Shown here: one piece after another, positions 20,660 to 34,309 of the stretch | How positions within the stretch are numbered: the first letter of the stretch is position 1 | Layout: each line of letters begins with the position of its first letter | Origin: Paramoeba atlantica | Lineage: Eukaryota > Discosea | Assembly (NCBI GenBank): GCA_977017575.1 | Contig: CDRNVI010000188.1 | Location: 1-64,000 of the forward strand | Direction: 5' to 3' | Length of the DNA stretch: 64,000 bases | Notes under the pieces: model-generated | The model's database searches: none | What the model saw: the letters and a program-made list of their open reading frames with translations, nothing else | What the model was told of the DNA's origin: nothing | Made by a program: the position numbers and the translations under genes

Positions 20660-23600
20660 TCATTTCGGAGCTGAGGAGCTTGGCGTTGGGGAGAACTGGG
20701 CAAGTCGAGGAGAAAGAAGAGCAGAAAGCAAAGAAGCAGGAGAAGTTGGTCTGAGTGAAGAAGATGATGTGGGATTGGGGGAGGTGGAAGATGGAGATAA
20801 AAATGAGATTGGTGAGGTTGCTAAGAGAGAGGAAGAAGGAGAGGGGAGTGGAGAATAAATTTCAGTGTCAGAAGGAGAAGAAGAAGGAGAAATGAATAAT
20901 TTTGGGGATGATGACGGAGAAGAGCGGAGTGAAGAAGATGAAGAAGAAGACGAAGAAGAAGAGAGAGACGAGAGACGAGAAGAAATTGAAGATTCTCTCC
21001 TTAATAAAGTTGAAGTTGTTCGATCCAATTCATATTTTGCAAACCCATTTTCTTTCATTCTCGCCCCTTTCTCTCTCGCCTCTCTTTTCGCTTTTTCAAT
21101 GACTCTCTCTGCCCCCTCTCCTCCTCTCAAAAGATCTAGTGCTTCGCATATTAAACTTATTATTTCTTCATCATCCAAAAGAACCTGCAAAAACAACCCA
21201 TTAAAAATGAAAAAGAAAAGAGAGAAAGAGAAAGAAAAGAAAACCTCCAGATCAATCACTTCCATCTCCATCAATTCAACTCCCAAAACATGATTTTGTG
21301 CAAAAATTTGACCAAATTCATCTCCAACAAGAAAAGAAATCCAAACACCAACTTCTGTAACGGACCATTTCGTCACGTCGGATGACAAATTTTTGATAAT
21401 TTTTCTGTTGCGTTCTTTCTTGTTTTCTCGTTTTCTCTTTTCCTCTTCTTCTCTTTGTTCCTCTTCATTTTTTGTTTTTTCTTTATGCTCCACTTCTCGG
21501 AAGGGTTCTTCTTTTCCTTTTTCTTCTTCAACATTTTGAATCTGCTCTCCTTCCTCTTTTCTGTCTGGCGTTTCTTTCTTTTCCAGTTTTGAGTTCAAGA
21601 ACTGAAGTTGCCTTTCCATTGAGGCCATTCTTCCTTCGAATTGTTTCGCCAGAACACGGAATTTTTGTTCGTTTAGAAGCAATTCTTCAATCACCTGAAA
21701 ATAAGTAAATAATTAAATAAACTTCTAGAAAAGAGTTTCCTCTCTTGTTCACCAAGAGAAATGTTAAATAAAAAATTTCAAAAATAAAACAAACTAATTC
21801 TGAATCTTTTGGATCAACCCTTCGTGACCAAAGATGAAGATCTTTCTCGTTCATTACAGGACGAGAGAAAAGCCACCCCAAAAATTCGGGAGCAACATCT
21901 AATTCTGGATATTCTCCAATTTGACAAAAAGATAAATCGAAAATCACCTTTTGGAAAAATGTGTGAGAAAAGAAAGAAGAGAAAGAGAGGAGGGAGAAAG
22001 AGAAAAACCTCAGAGAGGCGAAATCGTTTGGCAAAATTCGTTAAATTGGTACCAATCTTGTCTGGGTTTCCATCATTTAAAAATAACAAATCTTTTTGAT
22101 AGAGACCAAGATATGGAATACATGGTGGGGAAATACCATCCATAATCTAGAAAAGAGCAAAAGTTAAAAATCGAAAATAATAGAACACAGAAAACAAAGG
22201 GAAAAAAATAAAATGAAAAAGATGATTCGTGGGATTGAAACATGTGACATCACGATGTCAAACTGGTCAACCCCAAGATTCAAAATGATTGGGTCAAAAA
22301 AATGGCAAACCTTACGATACGCTTTGAAATTCTTGTCCAAAGAAAAAATCTTTTTCAACTCATTAAACTTCATCATACTTGCGGCAGAAACTTCTTTCAA
22401 AGTTCGAGTCATTCTCCCAATACATGAAGAATTCAGGGCTGTGGTCACCGCCCAGAGACATTGAAAATTTTTTCTTGCTAACAAACATCCCGCCAACTGA
22501 AGAAAGAAGAGAGAGGAAAAAGGATTTGTTAAGACATAAAAGAGAAGAAAAAAAAAAAGAAAACCTCAATCAATCTCTCTAAAATTACAACTCGTTCATT
22601 CAATCTTGCTTTGGTTACCAATTCGCTACAAACCCAACTTGATACTCGATTAAACAAATCAACCAACTAATTGAAAAGAAATGAAGAGAAATTAAGAGAG
22701 GTAAATGAAAAGAGAGGAGAGAAAGAGAAATAAAGAGTTTGAAATTTCAAATGAAAACAAACCTTTACAATATTTCCATACTCTCCCACAGCCCTCTTTC
22801 CTTTCAACCAAGCAAAATGTTCTCTTTCCTCAACTTTCTTGAAAATCGAAAATGCATAAGAAGTCAAAGTGTCAGCTATGACAGACACCTCAAATGTCGA
22901 AAAACTCACAAAATTTTCCGACATTGGAAACGGTTTTTGGGTCCATTTGTCAAAATCGTCAATAACCTTTTTCTCCCTCTTTTTCGTTTGTTTCAATTTT
23001 AACCCAAAAAAATCATTTGAGAGTTGATGGAAGTGCGACCCACTCTCAGGATGATGGCGGCTCTCCGCCAAAGAAGAGAGAAAATTAGAGAATTTTGTCT
23101 GAAGAGGAATATTTGACACCCAATCGAGGTGAAAATATTGCAAAAGCCACGCTGAAAGAAATTCGACCACAATTGGACCTATCAGTTCGTCGCAGTTGTT
23201 TTCATACATTTGGCACATTCCGGTCAGGAGTTCGTCAGAAGTCATAAATGTTGGGTAGGTTAAGAGAAAGGAGTCACGGAATTTGTTTGTTTGTTGAGGA
23301 GGGTTACCTATGAATTAATAATTAATGAATTTCATTTGATAAAATAGAGAATAAACATAAACAATAAATAATAATGGATGAAAAGAAAAGAGAAGAAAAA
23401 TGTGATACATAATATTTCCAACAAACGAGGAACAGAAGCAGCTTTCAATTCAGGAACACCATATTTCCTCAACTGATCCTCTGATAAATTAAAATTCGTT
23501 CGTAAATCAAAAATTGTGGGCGGATTTTGTGGTTTTAATGTCGAACAATGAAGAGAAGAGGATGGGGGGAGATAAGAGTAGATGATTTCTTTCGGGTGTT

Positions 23601-24187
23601 GGAGGAAACCGATTCCGGAATCTGGGTGGAAGTCTCCTGAAAGGAGAGAAGAGAAAGAAAGGAAAGGAAAGGTTAATGAAAAGAGAGAATTTCAAAAATG
23701 AAAGAGAGAAGGAAAAGAGAGAGGGATTCCAGAGAGATAAAAAAAAAGACAAACTCTGATTATCAGGAGAATCAAGCATCAAATCATCTTGGGGGATTGG
23801 TTTCGCTTCCCCTTCTCTCTTTTCTTCTCTCCTCTCTTCTCTCTTTTCTCCTTCTTCTTCAAAATCCATTTTTCTCATTTTTCGATGAGATTTTTGTCTC
23901 GGTGGTGATGGCCTTCTTATTTTGCGTAAAGGAGAAGAAGAAGAGGAAGAAGAGGAAGAGGAAGAGGAAGAGGAGGAAGAGGAGGAAGAGGAGGAAGAGG
24001 AGGGAGAGGGAGATTTTTTGACGTTTCGAGGAGAGGGGGAAGAGGAAGAGAAAGAAGAAGAGAAAGCAGAGAATTTTATGGAATAAGATTTTCTGATTTG
24101 TGGTGAAGAGCCTGAAGTTGAGAAAGAAACTTTTTCTGGTTGAGAGAAAGAAAGAGAAGAGAGAGAAGAAGAGAAAGGAGAAGAGAG

Positions 24188-24221
<34 letters not shown>

Positions 24222-27200
24222 TGATTGGGAAAAGTGACTTGCTTTTCGGAAGTGAGAAGAGGGAGAGAGGTAGAGAGAGGAGGAGGAGAGTCAAAATGAT
24301 ATCCTTTTTCTTTATTTTCTTCTTCTTGTTTCTGTGAACAATGAAATGAGTTTGCATTTAAAGGACAAAAAGAAGGAAAAGATAAGAAAAGAAAAAGAAA
24401 AAGGAAAGAAAATGAAAAAAGAAGAACAAAAAATTTTGAAAAGTTTTAAAAACGCAAACCATATTTCCAAGACTCCTTTTCAATTTCTTCTTCTCCAACA
24501 AAACAACAGTCACTCGATCTTCCATATGATGAGAACAAACTTCTGATGAAGAAGAAAGAGAAGAAAGAGAAGAAGAAGAAGAGAAATCCGAAATTGCAAT
24601 TTTGAGATCTTTTAATATGAGATCACAAATTTGTATCCCGCTCTGAGGAGAAAATATTTAGAAAAAGAAAAGTTGGTTCACAAGTTGGAATTGATTGGGA
24701 GAAGAGAGAGAGAGAAGAGAGAAAGAAAGAGAAAGAACTCTTTTTCCTTTTCCTCTTCTCTTTTCTCAAAAGATGAGAAAAAAGACCTCAATTTCAACAG
24801 AATTTCTCTTTTCCATTTCTTTCAAAAAATCGATATTTTGATCAATTATTGAAATTCGAACATTTAATGGTTCTTCTGAAGATGCAATTTTATACTAAAA
24901 AAGAAAATATTAATTTTTAATTTTCTAAGTCTTTTTTTCTATGTCTCCTGTCGAAATTTTTCAGTTTTCTTTTCTCCTTTCTCTCATATTCTCCTCTCTT
25001 TTCCCTTCCTTCAATAAGGAAAATTGAGCGACAAAAAAAAGAACCTCTGGATTTTTTCGATAGAGTTGCGCCTCTCCTTCTAGCCGTCCTTCTCTTTCTT
25101 TCAAAACAGAAAGACTAAATTGGACAAAAGAAGTTTCTTTCATTTTCTCCATTTCTCCAAAATATTTCTGTAAAAATGAAGAAGAGAAAAAGGGAGGAGG
25201 AGGAGGAGGAGAGGAAAGAGAAGAAGAGAAAATTGGAGGACATTTCTTCTTTTCCAAGAGATTAATGAAGAGATAAACAAAATTGGATGTGTTTAGGAGA
25301 TCAGATAAATTCTCTTGTGAACCAAGAGCTGGGAAGAAAGAAAGAAGAGAGAGAAAAGAGAAGAAAAAAAGAAATTTTCAGTAAAACAAAACAAAAAGAA
25401 AGAGTAAAAAAACAAAAACAAAAAACAAACTCTCTCTTTTGTTCTCCCAAAATTCTGTGACCAAACAATTTTCAAAATCATAAAATCGAATATGTCCCAT
25501 TACCAACCCTTCAACAAAATTGTCTTTCTCCTTTTCTTCTTCTCTCTCTTTCTCTCCTCTCTTTTCTCCGCTCATCTCTTTTAACATCTTTAAATCTCTC
25601 TCATTTTTCTCTCCTTCTGTCTCTTTTCTTTTGAGAATATATTCCAATTCAACAATAAATTGATTGATCAACTTGGTTATCTCGTCACGGAGCGTCACAA
25701 TAAAATTGTTGAGTGACTCGCTTTCCTTCAAATCGTGTAAGATCTGAAATATTGAAATAAGAAATAAAAAAGAAAGAGAAAAATGGAAAGGAAAGACCAA
25801 AGAAAAAAGAAAGAAAGAAAAAACACTCAATTAAAAAGAAAAAAAAAACCTTTTGATTTTTGACAACAATCTCAAGATCAGGTTTCTCGACCAAATAATT
25901 CAAATCCAATATCCTAAAATCAACCCCAATTTGACTCAAAAATGCAATTGTTCGCTCTTCAATTTGAGACACAATCAAATGAAAAACTTCTTCTCTTCTT
26001 TTCCCAGTGACGAGAGATCGAGCCACTTTCGTATATTGTTTGATGCGAGCTTGGATATGTTTTTGATAATTTGAGATTTCTCTTTTCATTGAAGAAGGAA
26101 CTTTTTCCAAATAAGACGTCACCTTTTTCGATGAAACAAAGATCAAAAAACTATGAAAAAAAAAGAAAAAGATAAAAGAAACAATACCTCTTCTAAAGCA
26201 AAACCCAACTTCGGGGGCAAAAAAAATCCACAAGGCACACAACCAATCCATTCCAAACTCACTTGACAAAGAGATTGAATCACTTTTTGACAAAAAAGAG
26301 TAAACATTGGAGAACAATCTCGCACTACCATTTCTAGAAACTCTGATATTTCGAGAAGAGAATCAAGATCTCGAATATCTCCAAATTCCATCAAATCTGT
26401 GCATGATATTGTTGTTGTTGATGGCAGATTTAATTTTGAATCTGATTTTGAGACTTCAACGATGTGAGTAAAGACAAAATGGGCGATTTCTTCTTTGATA
26501 TGTTGAATGAAGGGGTCAAGTACAACAAAAGTCGGATTCACAAAATACATCACATTTCTCGTATTCGATTCAGTACACAAAGGAAGAGCAGAAGCATCAC
26601 TGACAAAGAACAAGTCCAAAAGAGAGCCAAACAAAAGAAAAAGAGAATTAATATTTTGTTTTTCTTGAAAGAAAAAGAAACGAAAATGAGGAAAGAGAGC
26701 GAAAAGAGAAAAAAGAAAAAAGAGCGAAAAGAGAGCGAAAAGAGAGGGAAGAAAGAGAAAAGAGAAAAAAAGAGCGAAAAAAGAGAGAAAAGAGAAAAGA
26801 CAGAGAGAAAGAGTACCAATCGAAGTAGTAAACAGCTTCACAAGGAACCTCAAAAAAAATTCTCTCCCAAGGATCCAACGAAAGCTGAAAATAAAAAAAA
26901 AATTCAATTAAAAAAAAAAACGGTTTTAAATTGGGCGAAACCGGGAATCGAACCCGGGCCTCTCGCACCCGAAGCAAGAATTTTACCACTTAACTATTTC
27001 GCCAAATTACGAAATATTCGGTAAAAATAGCCCATTCAAAAAGTCGGGTGGGGTGGGGAAAGTCATTGTTGAGAGGAAGAGGAGAAGAGGAGAAGAGGAG
27101 AGAACCTGTAATCTCTTTTGTCCCAAGTTTACGAAAGGGGTGGCCAATCGACAAAATACAAAAGGAGAAAGGGATCTTTTTTCCCATTGCTCGTTTGTAA

Positions 27201-27875
27201 ACCACTCACTGTTGAGAAAAAGGATTGGAAAAAAGAAAAAGAAAGTATTTTCAGTGAAAGGGGAAACAAGAATACCGATAAGGGGGAGGAAGGGCTCCAA
27301 TCTCCACTGCAACCAAGGTAATATTTTGTCCAAACTCCGTATGAAGATCTTCTACAACTCGAGCAATTTCTTCTTGTATTTTCTCGCTTGAATATTTGAG
27401 TAAATTCCAACGAACAATCTTCTTTTGGAGAGTCGAACACAACAAAACCCCATTTTCGCTTTCAGCTTCCTTTTCTCTCTTTTTTGAAAATGAAACTAAA
27501 GATTTTTTCAAAAAATCAGAAGGAGATGTCCCAACAAAAAGATTACAAGGATCAATTTGATGTGTCCCCAAATATTCAAGAAAATCGCATGACATTCCCT
27601 CTAGAAGTTCTTTTCCACGAAAAGTTTTTGTTTCGAGAATTTCGAGATAATTTTCAACCAATTTCTGTTTCATTGCTTTAATTTCAAAAGAGAGAAAAAA
27701 AAATTAGAAATTGTTTTCGTTTCTAAAAACCTGAAGATTTGTGGTGTGTAAAGGAGAGAATGTCGCGGATCGAAATTGTCCAATTTTATTGAGAATTTCT
27801 GCACAATATCTACTTGCCCATTCTCTTTTCCCTAATTTAAAGAAGAAATTAAAATTAATTGAAAAAAAAACAAAG

Positions 27876-27916
<41 letters not shown>

Positions 27917-29475
27917 AGAAACCGTCCATTGCCAAAACATCAGAAAGAGAATTTGAGACATTTTCATTTTCAAGATCAAGTTTCCATTGTTGAGTTTCAG
28001 GACAACCAACACCAAGTACATAGCAACGAATTTCAACAAGAAAGATTGTCATATTGCAAAAGAGAACTTTTTTCTTTTCAAAAAAATAAATTCAGAAAGA
28101 GAGGAGAGAAAAAAAGGAAAGAGACTGAAAAAGAACCTTTGGAGTTTCGATATTAAAGAGAGGCCAAATTGTTGTCCCAAACAAGATACCAATTTCCTAT
28201 TTTATCAATGAATAAAGATTAATTAAAAAGAAAGTTAAACAATTTTTAAAATCAATTTCTCTTTTCAAAAAAGGAAATCTTTAAATTATGAAAATAAATA
28301 AAAATAAAAATAAAGATAAAAATTACTTGAGAATAGCGAGAAAATTTTGGGAAATTTTCTGAAAGATATTGAAGAATTCTTTGATGAAAGGGAGTTTGAA
28401 TTTCTCCTTTTAAAAGAGAGAAAATGGAACTGGTGTTTCGAGAGTGGAAAAAAAAAAATCAATTTTTTGAGTCAAAAAGAAAAGGAAAAGAAAAAGAAAG
28501 AAAGCGAAAAGAGGAAAGAGAGAAAAGAGAGAATGAAATGAAAGAGAAAAGAAAAACCCTCTATTATCAGATGGATAAGAATATAAACTTTCATCGGTTT
28601 GTCTCTTTTCGTCTCTCTCTTCTTTCTCTTCTTTCTCTTCTCTCTCTATTCCTCTCTCTTCTTTTTTCAATCTCATTAAAGTAGCAGGTTTGAATGAAAA
28701 TGAAGCTTCTCTCTTTTCTCCTCTCTTTTCTTCTCTCTTTTCTTCTCTCTCTTTCCCCCTTTCTTCTCTCTCTTTCTCTTTCTCTTTCTCTTTCTCTTTC
28801 TCCTCTCCAACATTTCTGTTTTGTTTTGGAGAGAAAAATTTTAATTGTGAAGAAAAAGACAAATTTTCTCCTTCATCTTTCTCTTTCTCTTTCTCTTTCT
28901 CTTTCTCTTTCTCCTTTCCCTTTTCTTTCGTTAAAGAAATAGAAGGAAGAAAATGAGAGAAGGATTGAGAAGTAAGAAAGGAACGAGAGAACGATTCTCT
29001 CAAATTTTCTTTATCTCTCTCTTTCTCTTTCTCTCTCTCTTGCTCGAAACTTGGTCTCTCTGTTCGTCTCTCTCTTTCTCTTTCTATTTCACTCTTTCTA
29101 CTTTCTCTCTCTCCCATTTCTCCCAAATTGACAGATCTTGGTCGAGTTTTTTCTCTCTGTTCTTTTTCTCTCTTTTCTTTTTTACTCTCTCTTTCCACTC
29201 TCAAAACAGAACCTCCTCTCTCTCTCTCTTTTTCGCTTGTTCTTTTTCTGATAAAAGGGATCATTGTTTCTTCTTTTTCTTTGTCAAGAACCTCTTTTCT
29301 TCTTCTCTCTTCTCTTCTTTTTTTAACTTCCCTTCTTCTCTCCTCCTGATTCCTTTCTTCTCTCTGCTTCTCTTCCTCTTCTCTTTCTTCTTCTTCTTCC
29401 CCTTCTTTCACATATTCTTCCACAATGAGAATATCATCAACTCCTCCCTCATCTTCAAAACAATCACTCATTATT
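20660..29475 (-). CDS. Large RasGEF protein with RasGEF_N, CDC25-type catalytic and SAM domains
   Basis: Minus-strand gene read from ATG 29475 (MSDCFEDEGGVDD). The first exon (to about 28560) is a very long E/K/R-rich charged region. Exons between 28.4 and 24.4 kb encode about 1000 residues of helical sequence I cannot assign (for example EIARVVEDLHTEFGQNITL, PCEAVYYFDW, REEVFHLIVSQIEERTI), then Ser-rich linkers. RasGEF_N starts in the exon ending near 23.25 kb (RDSFLLTYPTFMTSDELL). The catalytic domain covers about 22.67-21.80 kb (LARKNFQCLWAVTTALNSS, PCIPYLGLYQKDLLFLNDG, NFAKRFRL). A coiled coil and a SAM domain (WSVTEVGVWISFLVGDEF) follow, and a Ser-rich tail ends at 20660. It should activate a Ras-family GTPase. 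The exon chain keeps phase throughout where I checked, but the N-terminal half could be a separate gene. Confidence 0.75.
26933..27003 (-). tRNA. tRNA-Pro (CGG anticodon), intron-hosted
   Basis: Full cloverleaf on the minus strand: acceptor GGCGAAA/TTTCGCC, anticodon stem CTTGC/GCGAG with loop TTCGGGT (anticodon CGG), T arm CCGGG TTCGATT CCCGG. The anticodon-arm sequence CTTCGGGTGCGAGAG is the usual eukaryotic proline signature. It lies in the intron between exons ending near 27107 and starting near 26886 of the RasGEF gene, on the same strand. Confidence 0.95.
27859..27912. repeat. Long A-run (T-run on the coding strand) inside a RasGEF intron
   Basis: About 50 bp of nearly pure A with two interruptions. 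On the coding (minus) strand this is a polypyrimidine T tract just downstream of the 5' end of an intron; it is an extreme case of the pyrimidine-rich introns of this genome. Confidence 0.9.
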
Positions 29476-29697
29476 CCTCTGAGAAAGAGAAAGAGAGAAA
29501 GAGAGAAAGAGAGAAAAGAGAAAAGAGAAAAGAAAGGGCCACTCCGCAAAAAGGAAGAACTGTTTCAGGTAAAGCTAAATCTAGATCTCTTTTTATCGGG
29601 CTAAATTTGGAGACCCAAATCAAATTGTGCTGGAAAGGGAATAAATTGCTCGAGGAGAGGTTCAACTTGATTCCCAATGCTTTTTTCTCTTTTTAAT

Positions 29698-32600
29698 TTA
29701 TTGTTGTTTTATTGTGTTAGTTTCCGGGGGAACAAGAGTTTGTTTTGCTTGTACACAAGCTGCCAATTCCAAAATGAACTCTCGAAGTACAACTACGACC
29801 TATTGTTTCAAAAGAAAAAACATCAGAAGAGTTTCACAAAGAAAAAGAGGGGAAAAAAGGTGATCACCTTTATCCAAGAATGTTCAACTTTGAGTTCAGA
29901 GGGTTCAGATTCATCTCGGTCCATATCCAACCTGCAATTGGATTCAGAAAAGAAATTGATTCAAAGAAAGAGAAAGAGTCTGACAGACAAAAACCTTGCA
30001 AGTTCATACAAAGTCGAAAAATCTTGAGTTTCTTTTGCTCTTTGTTCGACTTGTTTAATTAATTTCCATAAAATGTGATTTAAAGAGGGAAGAGAAGAAG
30101 AGGGCGAAGAGGAAGAAGAGGAAGAGGAAGAGGGTGAAGAAGAAGAAGGAAGAAGAAGACAATGTAAAAGAGGGATTGGAGTATGTGTCAGTATCGAAAG
30201 AATAGAAGTCAACATTAATGCCTCTTCAAGATGAAGCTCTAAAAAAGAAAAGGAATTCAGAGATAATTCAAAACTAATTCAATAAAAAGAAAGAGAAAAA
30301 ATTCCAACCTAAAAGTTTCTCGATTTTTTGAAATATCGTCACCAAAAAAGGACCAATTTCTCTTTCCATCTCTGTTTCTGAGTCAACTTTCTCATCTTCC
30401 GTCTTTCCCTCTGTTTTTTTTATTGAATCATCAGACTCTCGAAAGTAGAAAAACACCACAGTCTCATAACACAAAAAAGAGCAAAAAAAAAAACACAACA
30501 ACAAGAAACACAAACAATTCTTCAGCATTTTTTTTGCGACAAAAGGAAGAATGATCACCAACTAACCACACATACAACTAACAAACACAAACCACTCACC
30601 ACGATATACCAACAATCTGAACTAATTCACAAACAACCACAAAAAACAATTACTGAACAACAACAAACAAACAAATCCCCCCAAATTAACCAAAACAAAA
30701 CAAACAAAAAAAGAAATACCAATGGTGAGTGTTTCAGGTTTATATTGCCAGTTGTATGCTGGGGAAACTTCACCGAGAAGAGAGAAAGAATCTTCAAGAT
30801 AATCATCAAAAGCATTTGCTGTGAAGAAAAGAAAAAGAGAGGGAAAAAAGGGAGGAACCAAAGGAGAAAAAGAGGGGGGAAAGGGGAGGGAAAAGACTGT
30901 CAATAACAAGAGAAAAGAAAAGAAAAAAGTAATAAGAGAAAGTGAGACAATCTAACCTTCTTCACTCATATCACATTGTTGAGGATTACATATACTTGAA
31001 AGTGACCGATACATCTAATGAGAAACATAAATTGAAAAAATGAAAAATTGATATTTTCAACAGAGAAAAATAACAAAGAGAAAGAATTGTTAAATAAAAA
31101 AAATTCGAAACAAATTTTGTGGAAAAAAGAAAAAAAAAATACTTCGATCAATTCTTCTGTTGTTTTTCGATAAGAATCGCCCGTAGGGAGGGGACTGAGA
31201 GGGGAAAAAAAATGGTCAAGATTGGAAAAAAGGACAGACAGACAAGAAAAAAGAAAAAAACTTACAATGAATGAACTGAAGAAGAAGAGGAAGAGATATA
31301 TTTCCAGATTAAGACATGAAAGACGTGTTGATTATGGAGAAGAAGTAACGAGAGCCATAATTTTAATGTGCAGGTCGCAAGTGAAAAAGATGGATCTATA
31401 TAAAATTTGATCAATTCAAGAAAAAAAACATCAATAAAATCCAACAATCAAAAAGCATAACAACAACAACCCCAAATAAAAACATCAAAAACAACAACTA
31501 ACAATCAAACAACAACAAAAAACAATCAAACAACAATCACACAAAAATAAACAACAAATAACAAAATAACAAAATAACCATTTATTCTTTGAAGTAAAGT
31601 TCGCATTAATAATTCTTGAACCTAACGAACAATCAAATCAATAAACCAACGAAAAAGAAAGAAAGAAAGAAAAGAAAGAAAGGGAAGAAAGAGAAGCAAG
31701 AAGACCAAACTTGAGAATAACTTGGTAATTCAAGACCAGAAAGAAGAAAGGGAGAAGGTCCAAGTAATAATGCAAGCAATGTATCTGACAACCTTCGAAT
31801 TCGAACCTAAATTGACACACCATTTAGTAAAAAGAAGAGAAAAGAAGGAAAAAAGAAAAGAAAAGAAAAGAAAGGTAAAAAAGAAAGAAAAAGAGAAGAG
31901 AGAACCAACAAATAAAAAGAAAAAAAGAAAAAATAAACCTTCTCAAGATCAGGACTCCCATTTTCAACAACTTGAAGTTCACGAATCATATCTCGTAAAG
32001 AGACAGTGGCGACATGAATAGGAACAGTATTTGGGCTATGAATAAAAAATCGAAAATAAAGTTAAATTTTGAAAAAGGAAGAGTTGTGTTGGGTATGGAC
32101 TTTTCGGTTCAATAATTGGGTCAAGGAATGGGTTAGGGTCAGGTTTTAAAATTGTGAGAAAGAGATGAACCTCAGCAAAGAAGAAATAAACACAGAGTTC
32201 AAAAAAGTGTGAGAGAGCTCGTGAAGAAAATTTTGCAAAATCGAAAGGCCACTATTCAAAAAAAATTCAGAAAAATAGAAAAGAGTGCTGAACAAATAAA
32301 AAATACAACGCAACAACCAACAAGAACAAAAAAAACAATCCAAAATAGGAGAAGAACAACAGGAACCAACACAACAATACAACAAAAATAAAAACAAATA
32401 CCATTCAACAAAAAAAAGAGAAGTAAAATAAAAAAATGATTTAAAACCTGACAGAAGAAAGAGCCACTAAAAATCGAAATCGATTGAAAAAATTTTCATA
32501 TTCTGACAACCCTTGAACATTATCTATCTCACTATTTGGAGAATTCAAGACTCTTTTGAAAGATAAGGTGAGCAAATTAAAGAAATAAAGAGTAGAAAAG

Positions 32601-33956
32601 AAAAATCAAAACTGGTTCGCAGAAGAAAGGAGATCTTTAAAATCACAAGCCATCCCTTCCGCAACTAAATTGAAAAAATAATCGATCAGACCACTCACAA
32701 AACAGAAACAACACATCATTTTCAATCAACAAACACATTCAAACTCATCAAATAAAAAAGAAAAACCATCATTTCCAAAACCAGATGAAGTAATACTTTG
32801 ATTCAACCTTGGATCATGAGTCGAAGCGGTTGTAATTGCACTTAACACTTGAACCATCCCTCGTCTATTTGTTATTATTGTTAAATTATTATATTCCTCC
32901 AATTTAATAAATTTCTTAAATGATAAAAGCACGAAAAATAATTGTTTTCATTTCAAAAAAAAAAAAGCATAAAAAAGACCTGCTATTATCTTCTGCCATC
33001 TTTGTGTACTTTAATCTCCTTCTTAACCCTTGAAAGAGAGCAAACTCTAGAGTATCAGAGACCAAAAAAGACACTAATACAGGCTAAAAAAAAAGAAGGG
33101 GTGAGAGTTTTCTTAAGTGAAATCACTCATTTGACGATTTGGTGTATTTTGTTAAAAGAGAAATGGAAAAAAGAGAAGGAGAAAATACCTCTCGACTTAA
33201 TTTTCCACAAATTGCTCCAAGAATTGCCCAAAACTCGAATGACTACAACAAAAATCTTTCAATAATCTTCAAAGAGAAGATTTTTCTTTTTTTAAAAAAA
33301 AAAAAAAGAACAGACCTGGACATCTTCTGGTGAATTAACTGAAGAAATCAATCGATTAATTGCGTTGTGCATGGTAACATGAGGAAGCAATGGTCGTGAG
33401 ATTCCTTTTAAAAGAGTTGCAATTGCCAAAACAACCACTCTTCGAATCCCTTTTGGTCGATCTTCAACACCAAGTCGACAGAGAGTTTCCAAGATTTGTT
33501 CTCTTAAAACATATTCGAGACAATCTATTCAAAAAAAAATTCAGAAAAATGATCAAAGAATTGACAAAGAAAAGAGAAGAAATCATTGAACCAGTTGTGG
33601 TACTGTCTCCTGATGCCATTTGCTCCCCTGCTACGATCCCGTCTTCTTCTTCGAGTAACACCTGAAATTGCATTTTTGGGTTGAGCAAAAACAAAAACAA
33701 ATGAAAAAGAAAAAAATGAAATGGACCTTCATAATTGTATGGACATGTGTTTCCATCTATTTATCCCAAAATATTAAAAAACAAAATAACAAAATAACAA
33801 AAGAGAACAAAAAAAAACCTCCCCATCTTCCACATCAATCGCACCATCAATCACAAATCTCCGAATCGATTGCCACCTTTGTCGAACAGTTTCTTGTGGC
33901 GATCTGACTGAAGGGGCAACCCACTCCCCAATCCCATTCATCAACCCCCCCCACAT
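29698..33956 (-). CDS. FHIP-family protein (FTS and Hook-interacting protein homologue)
   Basis: About 19 short exons on the minus strand, starting at ATG 33956 (MWGGLMNGIGEWV) and stopping at TAA 29698. Landmarks in order: RQRWQSIRRFV, METHVHTIMK joined to VLLEEEDG (33.77-33.60 kb), EQILETLCRLGVEDRPKG with LLKGISRPLLPH (33.5-33.3 kb), FEFWAILGAICGKLS, YENFFNRFRFLVALSS, LATCTLKLWLSLL, LEEALMLTSILSILTHTPIP with a Ser-rich loop (about 30.2 kb), and the terminal VVVVLREFILELAACVQ. These match the FHIP/RAI16-like (FAM160) alpha-helical family, whose members link AKTIP (FTS) and Hook to dynein on early endosomes. The PLLPH block and the LREFILELAA end are the most telling. Exon ends are approximate. 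Confidence 0.8.
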
Positions 33957-34309
33957 GGCGGTTGGTTGGATGATCGAAACAAAAAAAAAAGAAAAGAAAA
34001 GAAAAAAGACGAACGAACTCGAACAAACTTGAAAGAAAAAGAAAAAGAAAAAGAAACGCAAAAAAAAAAAAAGAACACGTCACCACCATTTCTTTATTTA
34101 GATAAAACATGTGAAATAATTCACTTTATTTGGTATAATTAGGTTTGTTTGTTTTTTGTTGGGGAATCCTCTCTGTGAGATGGAGAAAAGAAAATGGATG
34201 AGGAAAGAGGGTTTAACGAAAGGAAAAGGAAAAGAAAAAGAACCAAATGAAAAGTTGACAAGATAGTTTCAGAAGAAATGGAAATACAGTCAAACATGAC
34301 CATTCTCTC

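Noticed and set aside
23698-24357. Plus-strand Arg/Lys-rich ORFs
   Set aside because: They are the reverse of Ser-rich linkers of the RasGEF gene, which continue in phase with RasGEF_N.
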